Below are positions 46,517 through 59,325 of a DNA stretch of 64,000 nt, one piece after another. The notes under the pieces were generated by a model. It ran no database searches, was not told the DNA's origin, and saw only the letters and a list, made by a program, of their open reading frames with translations. The DNA comes from Dendrobium chrysotoxum (Eukaryota; Streptophyta; Magnoliopsida; Asparagales; Orchidaceae). The position numbers and the translations under genes are program-made. Location of the stretch: positions 50,326,873-50,390,872 of the forward strand of contig CM034300.1 of the NCBI GenBank assembly GCA_019925795.1. The letters run 5' to 3'. Positions within the stretch are counted from its first letter, which is position 1. Each line of letters opens with the position of its first letter.

Positions 46517-48327
46517 TCAAACGTTAGTCTTAGGAACCCAAACAGGTTTGGGTTCCTTCTTATGAAAAGAAGAATGCAATGCATGCGTGCTGTGCTGTGA
46601 AACAGGCAATTTGGGTCTCCACACCCAATGTGTACTACGGTGAACAGTGCAGGTGTGGGAAATGTGTCCTAACATGCCACATGAAAAACATCTAACACCA
46701 GGAAAAGGGTTATCTAATCTATGTGGGTGATAATGCCTCTTCCTAGATATATATGAAATATGCTTTGATGAACTTGCAACAGATTTTTCAAAAGGTGGCG
46801 GTGCATAAAACTGTTCAAAAGTAGGCAGTATTATGTTCTTTTTAAAAGCACTGATTTTCACTTTCAAAAACTCATTTTCTTTCTTTAAACTTGCAATTTC
46901 AAATTTTAAAGTTCCATTGTTACTTTCCACTTCACATGCCATTGTATCTAATTCTTTAAAAGCTCTTTCTAAATCAACATGCGTGGTTTTCAACGAATCA
47001 TGCTCAGAAACTAAATCAGAATATTTTTTGTTCAATTCATCAAACTCATCAAGAAAAGACATGTGATTGGAATCAAGTGTGGAATGATCTTTAACTACTG
47101 AATCATGCTCTTTTTGCAAAGTCAAATAATCTAATTTCATACTAGCATGAGTTCTCTTAAGCTTCCTATACGATGTATGAATTTTTTCAGAAACTTCAAA
47201 TAATTGATCGTAAGTAAGCTCACATACCTCTTCCTGGTCCGACTGACCAGGGTGATCATCAGCCACCAGACACAAGTTTATTTCCTCCTCTTCAGCTTCA
47301 GTCTCAGAAGAGTCAGATGCAGAGTCTGCTCAGAATGCCTTCTGAATTTGCTTCTTATCCTTTCTAAACTTTGGTTTCTCCTCACCCTTCTCCTTGCTTA
47401 GATGGGCTTTAAGTGTAGGACAATCAGCCTTAATGTGTCCAGGCTTCCTGCATTCAAAACACACAGTATCAGATGAACCCTTAAAATTTTTACTGGACTT
47501 ACCCTTGTTCCACTTCTGATAGTTCTTATGTTTCTTCCTTAGAAAGCTTTTGAATTGCCTAGTGATTAAGGCAACATCATTGCTATTAGACCGAAAGAGC
47601 TAGACTCACTCTCGTTGGCCTTCAGTGCCACTATTTTCTCCTTCTTTTGTTCACCTGCATCAAGTTGCCTTTGGTTCACCCCTTGCTCGTAAGCAATGAG
47701 TGATCCAAGTAAGCTGTCAATAGAGTAAGTATTTAAGTCTTTAGATTCAGTGATCGCAGTAATCTTAGCATCATATGAGGAAGGCAAATATCTAAGAATT
47801 TTGTTCACTCTTTCATAGTTAGTAAGTTCTCTACCTAAAGCATGCAAAGAGGTAACAATCTGAGTGAACCTTGTGTACATTTCTGAAAAAGTCTTACTAG
47901 GTTTCATGCAAAAAAGTTCATAATCATGTAGCAAGATGTTTAACCTAGACTGTTTGACTTCAGTTGTACCTTCATATATTATACATAATCTATCCCAGAT
48001 TTCTTTCCCTGTTGTACAAGTAGAAACACGCATATAGTCTTCAGATTTTAAAGCACAAAAGAAACAGTTCAAATATTTAGCATTTAACTATGCTAAGTCA
48101 CGATCATCAAAAGTCCAATCTGCAAACAGGAGTTCAGTTTTAATTCCATTGACAAGTCTATGTGGTGCTTCATAACCATCCTTAACTAACATCCACATAC
48201 GATAATAAATAGATTACAGAAAAGTGGACATGCGTGTTTTCCAAAAATCAAACGGAATATTGTCAAACAATGGTGGTCATGTGATTGAATAGCCTTCAGC
48301 AGTATTATGATTGTTACAGTTAGCCAT
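46517..48327 (-). pseudogene. Element A gag: UBN2-type with two CCHC knuckles and coiled coil
   Basis: ATG at 48327. TGA at codon 17 (48279-48277) and further TAA and TAG stops precede a clean block (48072-47566) with YMRVSTCTTGKEIWDRL, LHDYELFCMKPSKTF and SIDSLLGSLIAYEQGVNQRQL. After a frameshift come the first CCHC knuckle CFECRKPGHIKADC (47461-47420), a long charged helical region likely to form a coiled coil (about 47240-46850) and a second knuckle CFSCGMLGHISHTC (46690-46649). Two knuckles with a coiled coil agree with Sirevirus Gag. Gag and pol lie in different frames here. Confidence 0.88.
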
Positions 48328-48361
48328 GTATCAAATTCAAAAGTTTTTAAACCTAAATTTT

Positions 48362-48380
48362 GAATCCCGCTCTGATACCA
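48362..48380 (-). other. Primer binding site of element A
   Basis: Minus strand TGGTATCAGAGCGGGATTC, two bases inside the 5' LTR; initiator Met-tRNA type. Confidence 0.9.
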
Positions 48381-48382
48381 CT

Positions 48383-50048
48383 TGAAAGTTTGAAAGGGAT
48401 GTTAAGCCCTAGTGAACTAGTCCTGAGGCTAACCAAGAGGGGGGGGGGGGGGGGGGTGAATTGGTTATTTAAAAATTTCACGACAATAATGAAAAATCTT
48501 TTCGATACTTAGCAGCGAAAATAAGTAAACAAGATGAAAAGATCAATCTCAGATATTCACCCACGCAGTTAATAATAGAAAAGTAAAGTACAGAATAAAA
48601 TCAGAAAAGCAAACCAGATTTTATAGTGGTTCGGTCAACTTGACCTACGTCCACTCCCCGGAGCCTCCCCTCCGGGTATTGCACTAAATAAAAAGTGTCT
48701 CTCCTTTTGCTCCCACAGTAAGGCAGAGAAGCATGTACAAAATCTCCTTTTCACCACACAGTGAGGCAGAGAACCTGACCTCCTTTTGCTTCCTCCAGAA
48801 GTAGGCAGATAACCTTCGAACTCCTTTTACTTCCACCTGAAGCGGGCAGAGAACCCCAGATCTTCTTACGAACGATCCTCCCACAACGAATACTAACCAG
48901 ATGAAAGATGACGAGCGGAGAAGACGACTCTGATCTGTGCTTGGAGTAACCTTAGTGAATCCCTCACTAACTCCCCCTCACAAGATCCTCTCTCTCTCTC
49001 CCAACTCTCTCTCTCTAGGGTTTCTCTAGGAAGGAAGGTGGCAAAAGATTTTTCTTGTCCCAAGAAAAATTTCTTTTATAGGAGGGCTTAAAATTTGCCC
49101 TAAATCTCAACTGGTCGGCCAAGATCATCCAGGAAGATCGGTAGATCATCCTGTACGATCAGTTCAAATTCAGTTGATTCAGCATGGACGATTTGGCTCT
49201 TCTAGACGATCAGTAGAAAAAAATTGATCATATCGTCCCGTACGATCCTGCGATCATCCGGGACGATTAGTGTAAATCATGGAATATCGTCCAGAAGATA
49301 GTTCGGGTCGTCCAGAGAAACCTGTGCTGGACGACCAAAAAATGACTTGATCGTCCAGGATGATAGGGACATCGTCTTGTACTATTAGTTCAAAAAGTGC
49401 CCAAATCGTCCTGAACACAGTTCGGGATGTACAGCTGAAATACACTAGACGATCATGATCGTCCGGGGCGATCCTGCGATCATCCAGGACGATATGATCG
49501 TATCAATTAAATATTAATTACTTTCCTTAATTACCAGACTAATTTAGGCATGATTGTACTGAATCGTCCAAGATGATACACGTATCGTCCGGGACGATCA
49601 GACCAAATAACTTAAAATAAAACTTGCCTAACTTGATTTGGCGACTGAGAATTTCTGAGTTGAGCATATCATCCTGTACGATCCAAAGATCGTCTAGGAC
49701 GATCTGCTTAATCAGACCCTTTTTACTTGGTCTCCCTAATTAGGGTTTCTATTTTTACTGGATCGTCTAGGACGATGTGACTATCGTCCAGGATGATCTG
49801 AACAAAAAATAAACAAAAACTCTAACTCACTCAAGCTCTCCCCATGAGTGTGTGTGTGCAAAGTTACTTAGCTACGGGATCAGTTACATTACAATTGACT
49901 CAATAAAAAGAAAAACCATACATTGGACACACTTGGACCCGATCTTGAGTTGGCTTGATTTGCTCGTGATCTTTTCTGCCTGAAACGGGTTAGCCAAGCA
50001 AAACACACTGGAAACATATTTGTCATCATCAAAACTAGATTTGCAACA
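48383..50048 (-). repeat. 5' LTR of element A
   Basis: 1666 bp. It starts TGAAAGTTTGAAAGGG and ends GATTTGCAACA (plus strand). It includes an expanded G run (48439-48456), longer than in the other LTR, GGTCAACTTGACC (48633-48645), hairpin units from about 48710, TATAAAAG (49073-49080 complement) and the U3 palindromes at 49125-49800. Confidence 0.93.
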
Positions 50049-50053
50049 CTTCC

Positions 50054-51220
50054 CAGAGCCACCATGGAGCCAAGGAAGAAGAAGAAAGAAGATGATCGAA
50101 TCCTTGCTTGAAGCAACCTTTGTGAAACCCTTCACAAACACCCCCTCATAAGATCCTCTCTCACTCTCCCAAATGCTCTCTCTCTAAGCTCTCTTTAATT
50201 AGAAAATAGTAAAAGATGTTTTAAAGAGATAATTAGAGAGCCTAAATAGGAGGCCTAAAAAATGCCCTAAATTTTAACTTGCCGTCAAAGATTATCCCGG
50301 ACGATCTATCGATGTCATGTATTATAAGTATAAAAATAGCCTTTAGCCAGGATGATTGCCATTGCTCTAGGCGATTAGAAGAAGTAATTTCTACATATCA
50401 TCCAGGATGATTACACGATCATCCAGGACGATCAGTTCAATTTAAGTGACAATCAATAAATCATCCCGTAAATGTCTCGGGACATTCAGGACGATGTCCT
50501 TGACAATCAGAAAAAAATCATGGTTTTTGTTTTGGACAATTTGAGATCATCCCATAAAATATAAAGGATCATCCAGGATGATCCAAGTAAATCATCTTGT
50601 ACGATGTAATTGATCAATTTAACCATAATTAGTCTCCTAATCAAGGGATCATTTTAGGCATGATTGTAATGAATCATCCAGGACGACCAGGATCATTCTA
50701 TATGATTAGTACAATTTTTGAATTTTAAAATCTTGCCTAAATGAGTTTCGCGGCTGAATGTTTTTAATTTAAACATATCATCCAAGGTAATGGGTGGATC
50801 GTCTAGGATGATCTACATAATTAGGTTTACTTAACCTAGATGCCCTAATTTATGTTTCTATTTTTAACTGATCCACCAGGATGATTTTGGATCGTCCTAT
50901 GCGATATGATAAAAAAATAAAAAAAATTTTGACTTACTAAATTTCTCCCCCTAAGTATGTGTATGCAATGTTGGTTAGCATCAGGATCCACCTTATTATA
51001 TTTGACTCAATAAAAGATAAAAACCATTGGAATTAAAATTATATACTGACTTAGTCCTAATCTACCCAATCTTGAGCTGGATTGAATTATAATTGATCTT
51101 GTGGACCTGAAAAGTTAGTAGGCAGGGCAACTAAAATAGATGTGCAGTAGTGACAGTAGTAGAGAAATATGAATATTTGTTATCATCAAAATTATAATGC
51201 TTGAATCAAGATTTGTAGTA
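50054..51220 (-). repeat. 3' LTR of element B, second part
   Basis: It continues B's LTR after A (CAGAGCCACCATGGAGCC, matching 58156 onward) with the GA-rich tract, palindromic U3 (50290-50905), CA-rich tract and end GATTTGTAGTA. A CTCCCCCTTTTT polypurine tract follows at 51223-51234. Confidence 0.9.
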
Positions 51221-52751
51221 ATCTCCCCCTTTTTGATGATGGCAAACATTTGTTGGACAATTTCAAATCAAGCAGATATTGAAAAAAAATGAAACACAAA
51301 GCAAAGAAGAATAATATAAATATAGCAAAGAAAATTTTACTAACATATGCAAACAATACAACACCAACACTACTCCTTTTGACATCATAAAAAGGAAGAA
51401 ATAGAAAAGAAACCACTAAATAGAACATAGTACAGAAATAAGTATAAACTCAGAAATAAACACAAAAAAAAACTAGAAAGAGGATTCAAAAATACAAAAA
51501 TTTTAATCAAAATACAAAAAAAAAAAAGAAAAAAAACAAAAATGAAAATAAAGACAAAGTTTTTTTTTTGAATAGATCAACTCCAGTAAATGACAAATTT
51601 CCCTTAATTTTTGGATTTAAAAACCAATAAGAATGAAATGACATGCTGAAATCAAGAAAAAATTAGAAAATTAATTCTTGTAAACCCCACCTCAAACACC
51701 TTTCAGGTTCAAATTTTCTTTTAAATAAAAATCTAATTCAGAAGAAAAGAAATTAGTAAAGAAAAGTGATCCCTTCAAACTTTTTTCCAAAAAAATATCT
51801 AATAAAATAATATTGCAAAGTAAATAATCATAAATCATGATTTTCAATCTCAAGTGTTTGAATATATTAAGTGGCACATGAATTCTTCTAAGATTTTTAA
51901 AGATTTGAAAGAGGAGGAAGCATATTTCTTTGTGGGCTCATTTTCTACCTCTTTTTCCAGTTATTTGGCACACCTTATGCATCTTTTGATTTCTTATACA
52001 CTTTATATATCTTTTTAATTTATTGGAAAATATTACGCATCTTTTCAGTGTTGGCCTCATTTTGTGCGTTTTTTTTAGTTGATTAGCGCACTTTGCGCAT
52101 CTTTTACGAGCTTCCTTTCTTTTAACACCTCTAAAAACTCTCAGTTGTGAGATTATCTTTCAGATATAAGAGAAGAAAAACTCACTCTCTTAGATAAGGA
52201 AAAGTAAATCACAAAATAGAATTATTCTCATATGATAAATAGAACCACTTGATTAAGAAAACACAAAATTGATTCAATGATCTGGAACACTACTCATATG
52301 AGATAGATTACTGTAGGAAGATAAAATAGATCTCTATTTTAAAGTCCAACTTTTTAATTTTGAAAAAGATTTTTATTCAAAAAGAGAAATACATCATTAA
52401 AGGAGTTAGAGGAAGAGAAACAATCATCAATATTTCTTCCTTTAACTATTTTAGAGGAGTCAATCACTGCTTATAAGCTTTGAAATAAAAATAGGGCAAA
52501 AATCTCATTTAAAAACAAGTTCATCAGCTGTAGTGAGCAGTGATCTGATTCTTAAGAAACTAAAGAAAATCATCAAGAAATAAAAAAATACATAAAAAGA
52601 GATAAGCAAACAAATCAAATAAAAAGTGAAGAAAAATAGAAGGAAATAAGAGAAATAAAAAATATAAAAAAATAAACAAACAAATCAAACAGAAACTAAG
52701 TGCAAAAACATAAATAGAAAGCACCAATTTCAAGCTTGAATATCTATCACA
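51221..52751 (-). other. Post-pol region of element B, lacking the extra ORF
   Basis: No coding frame. It matches A's 40099-40360 and then 42180-43475. The junction at about 51471-51490 (AACTAGAAAGAGGATTC) keeps only the last few codons of A's extra ORF. A decayed hairpin array lies at 51950-52105, e.g. GCGCA-CTT-TGCGC at 52086-52098. Confidence 0.7.
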
Positions 52752-55720
52752 CATAATCTGGTTCTTAAGGTGCTAAAGGTTTCAAAGGCTAGTGGTTTTT
52801 TGAAGATATCTGCCAGTTAGTTATTAGTGGCTACATGATGTAGCTTTATGTCTCCTTTGGTAACATGGTTTCTAATGAAGTGATGCATGATGTCAATGTG
52901 TTAGGTCATGGAGTATTGGATTGGGTTCTTTGAAATACAAATGGCATCAGTGTTATCACATAGGACAGGAATTGTACCTACTAGAAGTCCTAAGGCCATA
53001 GTTTATTGCTTTAAATAAAGGACCAGGGCCACATAACTTCCTAAGGCAATGTATTCAGCTTCAATAATGGACAGTGCAACTGAGTTCTATTTTCTACTGG
53101 ATTAGGAGACTAAGGATTATCCTATAAATTGACATGTTCAAGAGGTGTTCTTTCTATCCACCCTACATCCTATAAAGTCTGAATCAGAATATCCTATAAT
53201 CTTAAAGGTATTGCTATGTCTAGGATACCAGATTCCTAAGTTTTGGGTTCTTAAGACATATCTAAGGATTGTCTTAACTGCAGTCAGGTGGGATTCTTTT
53301 GGATCACCCTGAAATCTAACACAGAGATAAACACTAAATATAATATCAGGTCTGCTAGCAATCAGCTAAAGAAGTGATCCAGTTATTCCTCTATACTTCT
53401 TATGGTCAACCAATTTTCTATTTGAATCCTTATCTAACTAGACACAGGATCCCATCTGAGTGTTGATTGGCTTAGCTTTAATCATTTCATATTTCTTTAG
53501 GATGTCCTTATGCTAAATCCTAGAAAGTAGAATAATTCTCCCATCATACTCATCTCAAATTTCTTATTCATTATTTTAGAAAATTATCACCTAAATTTTT
53601 ATCAAAAGATCTAAAAAGTATATCATCAATATAGATCTGAACAATGAGTAATTCAACTCCTACTCTCCTTAGAAAAAGGGTGGTGTCTACACTCCCCTTA
53701 ACAAACTCTCTTTCCAATAGGAATATGTTAAGCCTCTCATACCATACTCTGGGTACCTGTTTTAATCCATACAAAACCTTTTTTAATTTGAAAATATAAT
53801 TTAGAAATTGGGAATTCTCAAAGCCTAGGGGTTACTCTACAAACGCATCTTCTTTTATTATCCCATTTAAAAAGGCACTCTTGAAATCTATTTGAAAAAG
53901 CTTAAACCCCTTATAACAGGCAAAGGCTAGTAGTACTCTAATGGCTTTCAGTTAGACTACAGGGGCAAAAGTTTTCTCAAAATTAATCCCTTCCATTTGG
54001 TTGTACCCCTTAGCCACTAAGCTTGCCTTATTCCTAAACACTACACCATAATCAATCATTTTATTCTTAAAAATCCATTTGGTTCCTACTACACTCAGGT
54101 CCTTAGGTCTTTCTACCAGCTCCTAAATATCATTCCTAACAAATTGGTTTAGTTCCTCTTGCATGGCTAGGATCCAGAATTCATCAGAAAGGGCTTGAGA
54201 TATGTTGGTGGGTTCAGTCATTGAAATGAAGGCAGAGTGATTTACTTTTTTTCTAAGTTCATGCCTAGTTCTAACACCTTCAGAAGGGTCACCTAAGATC
54301 AGTTCTTTAGGATGACTCAAAGAATATCTCCATTTCCTAGGCAGTATAACATCAGGTTATACCCTTTCCTCTAGATTGATAGATTCTACTACTTGGTTGG
54401 CTTCTGCAACCTCCTCTTCCCCTACCCTAGACCCTCCAGAATTATCAAATTTATTAAACACAACATGAGTGATCTCCTTAATAATCAGGGTTCTTTTATT
54501 GAAGACTCTATAGGATTTTCCAACACTTGAGTAACATTGGAACACTCCTTCATCAGATTTTGGGTCAAACATTTCTAGTTGAGACTTCCCATTATTCAGA
54601 ATAAACACTTTACTCCAAAGACATGAAGGTGAGAGAGGTTGGGTGTCCTACCCTTAAGAATTTTGTAGGGTGTTTTATTTAGCTTAGATCTAAGATTTAC
54701 CCTATTTAGAACATAATAGGTCGTATTCACTGCTTCTACCCAAAAGTATTTAGGAAGTGAGTATTTAGTTTACATAGCTCTAGTAACTTCTACCAGGGTC
54801 CTGTTCTTCCTTTTAGCTATCTCGTTCTATTGAGGGGTCCTAGGAGCAAAAAAATTATGATTTATCCTTTGCTCCTTATAGTAGGTTGCAAATTTCTCAT
54901 TTTTAAACTCTCCACCATTATCACTATAAATAGTAAGAATTTCATAACCTAATTTCCTCTAAATCCATGTTTAGAATGATCTAAATTTCTTGAATGATTC
55001 ATTTTTATGAGATAGGAATCTAACCCATGTGAACCTCAAATAATCATCAACAATCACATACCCAAAGAATTTCCCTCCTAAGCTTAAAGTGCTAACATGT
55101 CTAAAGAGATCCATGTGAAGGACTTCTAAGCGTTTGCTAGTGTTAGTGTCTTTGATTCAGTGGAAGAAAGATTTGACTTGCTTCCCTAACTGACAGGCAT
55201 CACACAGGTGGTCTTTAGTGAACTCTAGTTTGGGGACACCTCTCACTAAGTTTTTTTGGGTGATCTTCCTAAGGCTTTTCATGCTTGTTTGACAGAAGCT
55301 CCTATACAATAATCATAATTCATCAATAATTGATTTTAAGCAAATATGAATATTCGCTTTAAAGTAATTTAGATCCAGCATGTCAACATTATTGATCCTT
55401 TTTTCCTGTAAAATAATTTTGTCATTTAGGCTTATAATACAATAAGTTGGCAGAAATTTTATGCTGAAGCCTTTATCATAGAGCTGGTTTATGCTAAGCA
55501 GATTATGTTTTAGTCCATCTACAAGCAAAATATTATCAATGATGAAATTTATTAAATCACCAATTATACCTAATCCCACCACTCTCCTGGTGGTGTTGTC
55601 TCCAAGTGTTACCTTGCCTCTTGCCCTAGCCTCCAGTAAAATGAATTGATTGCATCTTTAATTATATTCCTTGAACATCTGTTGTCAGGTACCACATGCT
55701 CTCATGAGGCCTTTTATGAG
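52752..55720 (-). pseudogene. Element B pol, heavily decayed
   Basis: Protease to RNase H in the same order as A but spread over at least two frames. Readable blocks: IIDNILLVDGLKHNLLSINQ (about 55582-55313), MFILNNGKSQLEMFDPKS (54608), SHPKELILGDPSEGVRTRHE (54320) and MYGLKQVPRVWYERL with the RT box YIDD intact (53633-53622). RNase H extends to about 52752 with many stops. The protease site has a one-base deletion but shares the asparagine codon seen in A. Confidence 0.88.
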
Positions 55721-55729
55721 AGTACTCCT

Positions 55730-57520
55730 ACAAAATCATTAAATGTCAGATTTGGGAACCCAAACAGGTTTGGGTGCCTTGTGATGAAAAGAAGAATGAG
55801 ATTCATGCATGCTATGCTGTGAATTTTGCACTTTTGGTCTCCACACCCAATATGTTCTATGATGAATGGTGTAAGTGTGGGAGATATGTCCTAGCATGCC
55901 ACAAGAAAAATATCTAACATCAAGAAAAGGGTTAACTAATCTACGTGGATGATGGTGCCTCTTCTTAGGTTTGGATGATACATGCTTTGATGTTTATGTA
56001 TAAAATTCTTTAGGTGATGGTGGTTATTTATTTTTCATGATAGCAGTTAATTCAGCATCAAAAAATTTGTTTAAACTTTTAAGAATTGAATTTTTCATTC
56101 TCATCACATGCTCCCTACTCTCTAAATTAGATGTAAGAGTTTCTAATTCCTTGAATGCAATTTCTAATTCAACACATGATATTTTTAATAAATCTTGCTT
56201 AGTGGTTAAATCCGAATGCTTTTTGTTTAACTCATTAAATTCATCCAGTAAATCCATATAATTGTTATCTAAAGTGGTGTGATCTTTTAATAGAACATAA
56301 TGCTCTTTTTGCAGATTTAAGAAGTCAGTTTTAACGCTTGCATGCAATTTTTTTTGCTTCCTGTATGATGAATAAATTCTTTCAAAAATTTTAAATAATT
56401 GATCATATGTTAGCTCACATACCTCTTCTTGGCCAAAGTGACCAAGATCATCAGCCATTAAGCACAGATTTGTAATATCCTCTTCTGCTTTAGTTTCAAA
56501 GGAGTCTGATGCTGAGTCAACCAAGAAAGCCTTTTGGATCTTTTTCTTGTCCTTCCTGAACTTAGGCTTTTCTTTAGCTTTCTCCTTGCTTGGGTGAGCT
56601 TTTAGAGTTGGGTAATCTGACTTTAGGTGCCTTGTCTTCCTGCATTCAAAGCAAATAACATCAGATGAAGCTTTAGAATTTTTATTGTTCTTACCTCTAT
56701 TTCACTTCTGATGATGCCTTTATTTCTTTCTTAAAAAACTTTTAAATTATCTTGTTATTAAAGCAAAATCATCATCATCAGAACCAAAAGGATTTGTGTC
56801 AGAATCATTAGCCTTCAAGGCTACAGTTTTCTCCTTTTTCTTGTCCCCTGTATTAAGCTGCCTTTGGTTCACTCCTTGCTCATAAGTAATTAGTGATCCA
56901 AGTAAGATATCAATCGAATAAACATTCAAGTCCCTAGATTCAGAAATGATAGTAATTTTTACATCATAGGAAGAAGGTAAACATCTCATAATCTTATTCA
57001 CATTTTCATAATTAGTAAGTTCTCTCGCAAAGGCATGTAAAGAGGTAATAATTTGTTTAAATCTAGTGTACATCTCATAAATTGATTCATTTGGTTTCAT
57101 GCAAAAGAGTTTATAATCATACAAAAGAATGTTCAGTCCAGATTATTTAACCTCATTCATTCCTTCATAAGTAATGCATAATCTATCCCAAATTTCTTTA
57201 CCAATTATACATGTTGAAACATGCATATAATCTTCAGATTTTAATGCATAGAAAAAGCAGTTTAAATATTCAGCATTCAATTGAGAAATATCTCTATCAT
57301 CAGTTACCCATTCAGTAAAAGGAATTTAAGTTTTAACATCATTTATAAGTCTATAAGGTGTAGAATATCCTTCTCTAATAAGCATCCACATGCGATAATC
57401 AATCGATTGTAAAAAGATGGACATGCGAATTTTCAAAAAATCAAAAGGAATATTATCAAATAAAGGTGGTCAAGTAATTGAATATTCTTCCATAGTGTTA
57501 CGATTACCAATGTTAGCCAT
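55730..57520 (-). pseudogene. Element B gag
   Basis: ATG at 57520, TGA at codon 17 (57472-57470), then open blocks 57124-56747 (YDYKLFCMKPNESIYEMYT, SIDILLGSLITYEQG) and 56524-56024 (coiled-coil part). Both knuckles have lost cysteines: CFECRKTRHLKSDY has Y for the last C, and YFSCGMLGHISHTY has Y at both ends. All these are consistent with G-to-A decay. Confidence 0.85.
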
Positions 57521-57558
57521 AGATCAAAAATTAAAAGATTTTTAAAACTTGATTTTAT

Positions 57559-57577
57559 GAATCCCGCTCTAATACCA
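57559..57577 (-). other. Primer binding site of element B
   Basis: Minus strand TGGTATTAGAGCGGGATTC, one base different from A. Confidence 0.88.
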
Positions 57578-57579
57578 CT

Positions 57580-59325
57580 TGGAAGTTCATTAGGATTATT
57601 AAGCCCTTATGAACTAGTCCCAAAGCTAACCAAGAAGGGGGTAAATTCATATTTTAAAAATTTTATTAAGCGAAAAGAAAAGTATTTTAAATATTTTAAA
57701 TATAAATAATTTAAGCAAAAGCAAATAACCAAAACAAAAGATTTTAACACAAATCAGATCAAAGAAATATATGGAAATTAAAGTGCAAAAAAGTAAATAA
57801 AAAGAACACACTAGATTTATAGTGGTTCGGTCAATTTGACCCACGTCCACTCTTCGGAGCCTCCCCTATAGGTATTGCACTAAAACTATAGTGTCTCTCC
57901 TTTTGCCCCCACAGCAAGGAGAAGAAGCCCTTACAAAATCTTTTCACTGACCCGATGAGGCAGAGAACCTTGAATCCTTTTTCACCCTCTTGGTGAAGGC
58001 AGAGAACCCAGAATCCTTTTACTCCCTCCTGGAGTAGGCAGAGAACCTGACAATTCTTTTACTCCATCCTGGAGTAGGCAGAGAACCTGATAATCCTTTT
58101 ACTCCCTCCTAGAGTAGGCAGAGAACCTAGATCTGATGCTGATGATCATCTCCCTATAGCCACCAAGGAACCAAGGAAGAAAAGGGAGAAGATGACCAAA
58201 TCCTTGCTTGGAGCAGCCTTTGTGAAATGCCTCACAAACTCCCCCTCACAAGATCCTCTCTCTCTCTCTCCCAAACTCTCCCTCTCCTTTAAGCTTTCTT
58301 TGATTAAAAAAAAGCAAAAGATTTTTTAAAGAGATAATTATAGAGCTTAAATAAGAGGCCGCAAAAAGTGCCTTAAATTTTAGCTTAATGTCAAAGATCA
58401 TCCAGGATGATTTGTCTATCGTCTAGTACGATCAGTATAAAAATAGCCTTTAGTGAGGATGATTGCCATTGTTCTAGATGATTAGAAGAAATAATTTCTA
58501 CATATCATCTAGGATAATTATACGATTGTCTGGGACGATCAGTTTAATTTGAGTGGCAATCGACAAATCATCCCACAAATGTCTCAGGACGTCCAGGATG
58601 ATATCATAGATGATCAAAAGAAAATCAGGATTTTCATCTTGGATGATTGGAGATCGTCCCATGAAATATAAAGGATCGTCCGGGATGGTCCAAGTGGGTC
58701 GTACTGTACGATATAATTGATCAATTTAACCATAATTAATCTCCTAATCAAGGGATCATTTTAGGCATGATTGTAATGAATCGTCCAGGATGATCAGGAT
58801 CATCCTGTACGATTAGTGCAATTTTTGAATTATAAAATCTTGCCTAAATTAGTTTGGTGGCATAATATTTTTGATTTAAACATATCATCCAAGATGATGG
58901 GAGGATCGTCAAGAATGATCTGCCTAATCTAGTTTACATAACCTAGATGCCATAATTTAGATTTTTATTTTTAACTGAACATCCAAGATGATTTTGGATC
59001 ATCCTGTACGATATGATCAAAAAATAGAACACTGTCTGACTAACCAAATTTCTCCTCATGAGTGTGTGTGTATGGTTACTTAGCATCAGGATCCACCTTA
59101 TTATATTTGACTCAAGAAAAGGTAAGAACCATTTGAATTAAAATTATAGACTGACTCAATCCTAATCTACCTAATCTTGAGCTGGCTTGAATTGTAATTG
59201 ATCTTGTGGACCTGAAAAGTTAGTAGGCAGGGCAACAAAAATAGATGTGTAGTAGTGATAGTAGTAGTGAAACATGCATATTTGTTATCATCAAAATTAT
59301 AATGCTTGAATCCTGATTTGTAACA
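57580..59325 (-). repeat. 5' LTR of element B
   Basis: 1746 bp, uninterrupted. It starts TGGAAGTTCATTAGG and ends GATTTGTAACA. It holds GGTCAATTTGACC (57829-57841), six hairpin units 57903-58116, the GA-rich tract (58255-58270 complement), the palindromic U3 58395-59010 and (CA)n near 59065. It serves as the empty-site reference for A. Confidence 0.92.
57903..58116 (-). repeat. Leader hairpin array, element B 5' LTR
   Basis: Units on the plus strand: TTGC-CCCCACA-GCAA (57903-57917), a weak TCACT-GACCC-GATGA (57943-57957), TTCACC-CTCTT-GGTGAA (57981-57997), TACTCC-CTCCT-GGAGTA (58020-58036), TACTCC-ATCCT-GGAGTA (58060-58076) and TACTC-CCTCCTA-GAGTA (58100-58116). The last three are about 40-bp tandem units. 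Confidence 0.8.

Larger units (their letters stand above)
38455..50048 (-). mobile_element. Element A: Sirevirus-like Ty1/copia with extra 3' ORF
   Basis: 11.6 kb. LTRs 38455-40098 and 48383-50048 look about 95% alike over the stretch I compared by eye, so A is the youngest layer. Target duplication: CATCC left (38450-38454) and CTTCC right (50049-50053), one mismatch. The empty site is seen in B's other LTR as CTCCC near 58150. Minus-strand order is LTR, primer binding site, gag, protease, integrase, RT, RNase H, hairpin array, extra ORF cassette, polypurine tracts, LTR. Stops and frameshifts make it inactive. Confidence 0.95.
37887..59325 (-). mobile_element. Element B: Sirevirus-like Ty1/copia, interrupted by A
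   Basis: LTRs at 37887-38454 plus 50054-51220 (left, split by A) and 57580-59325 (right). Target duplications are CCCAG (37882-37886) and CCTAG (59326-59330), one mismatch. Without A it is about 9.8 kb. Gag, protease, integrase, RT and RNase H are recognisable on the minus strand but heavily mutated. It sits about 30 bp beyond the end of C within LTR X. Confidence 0.9.
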
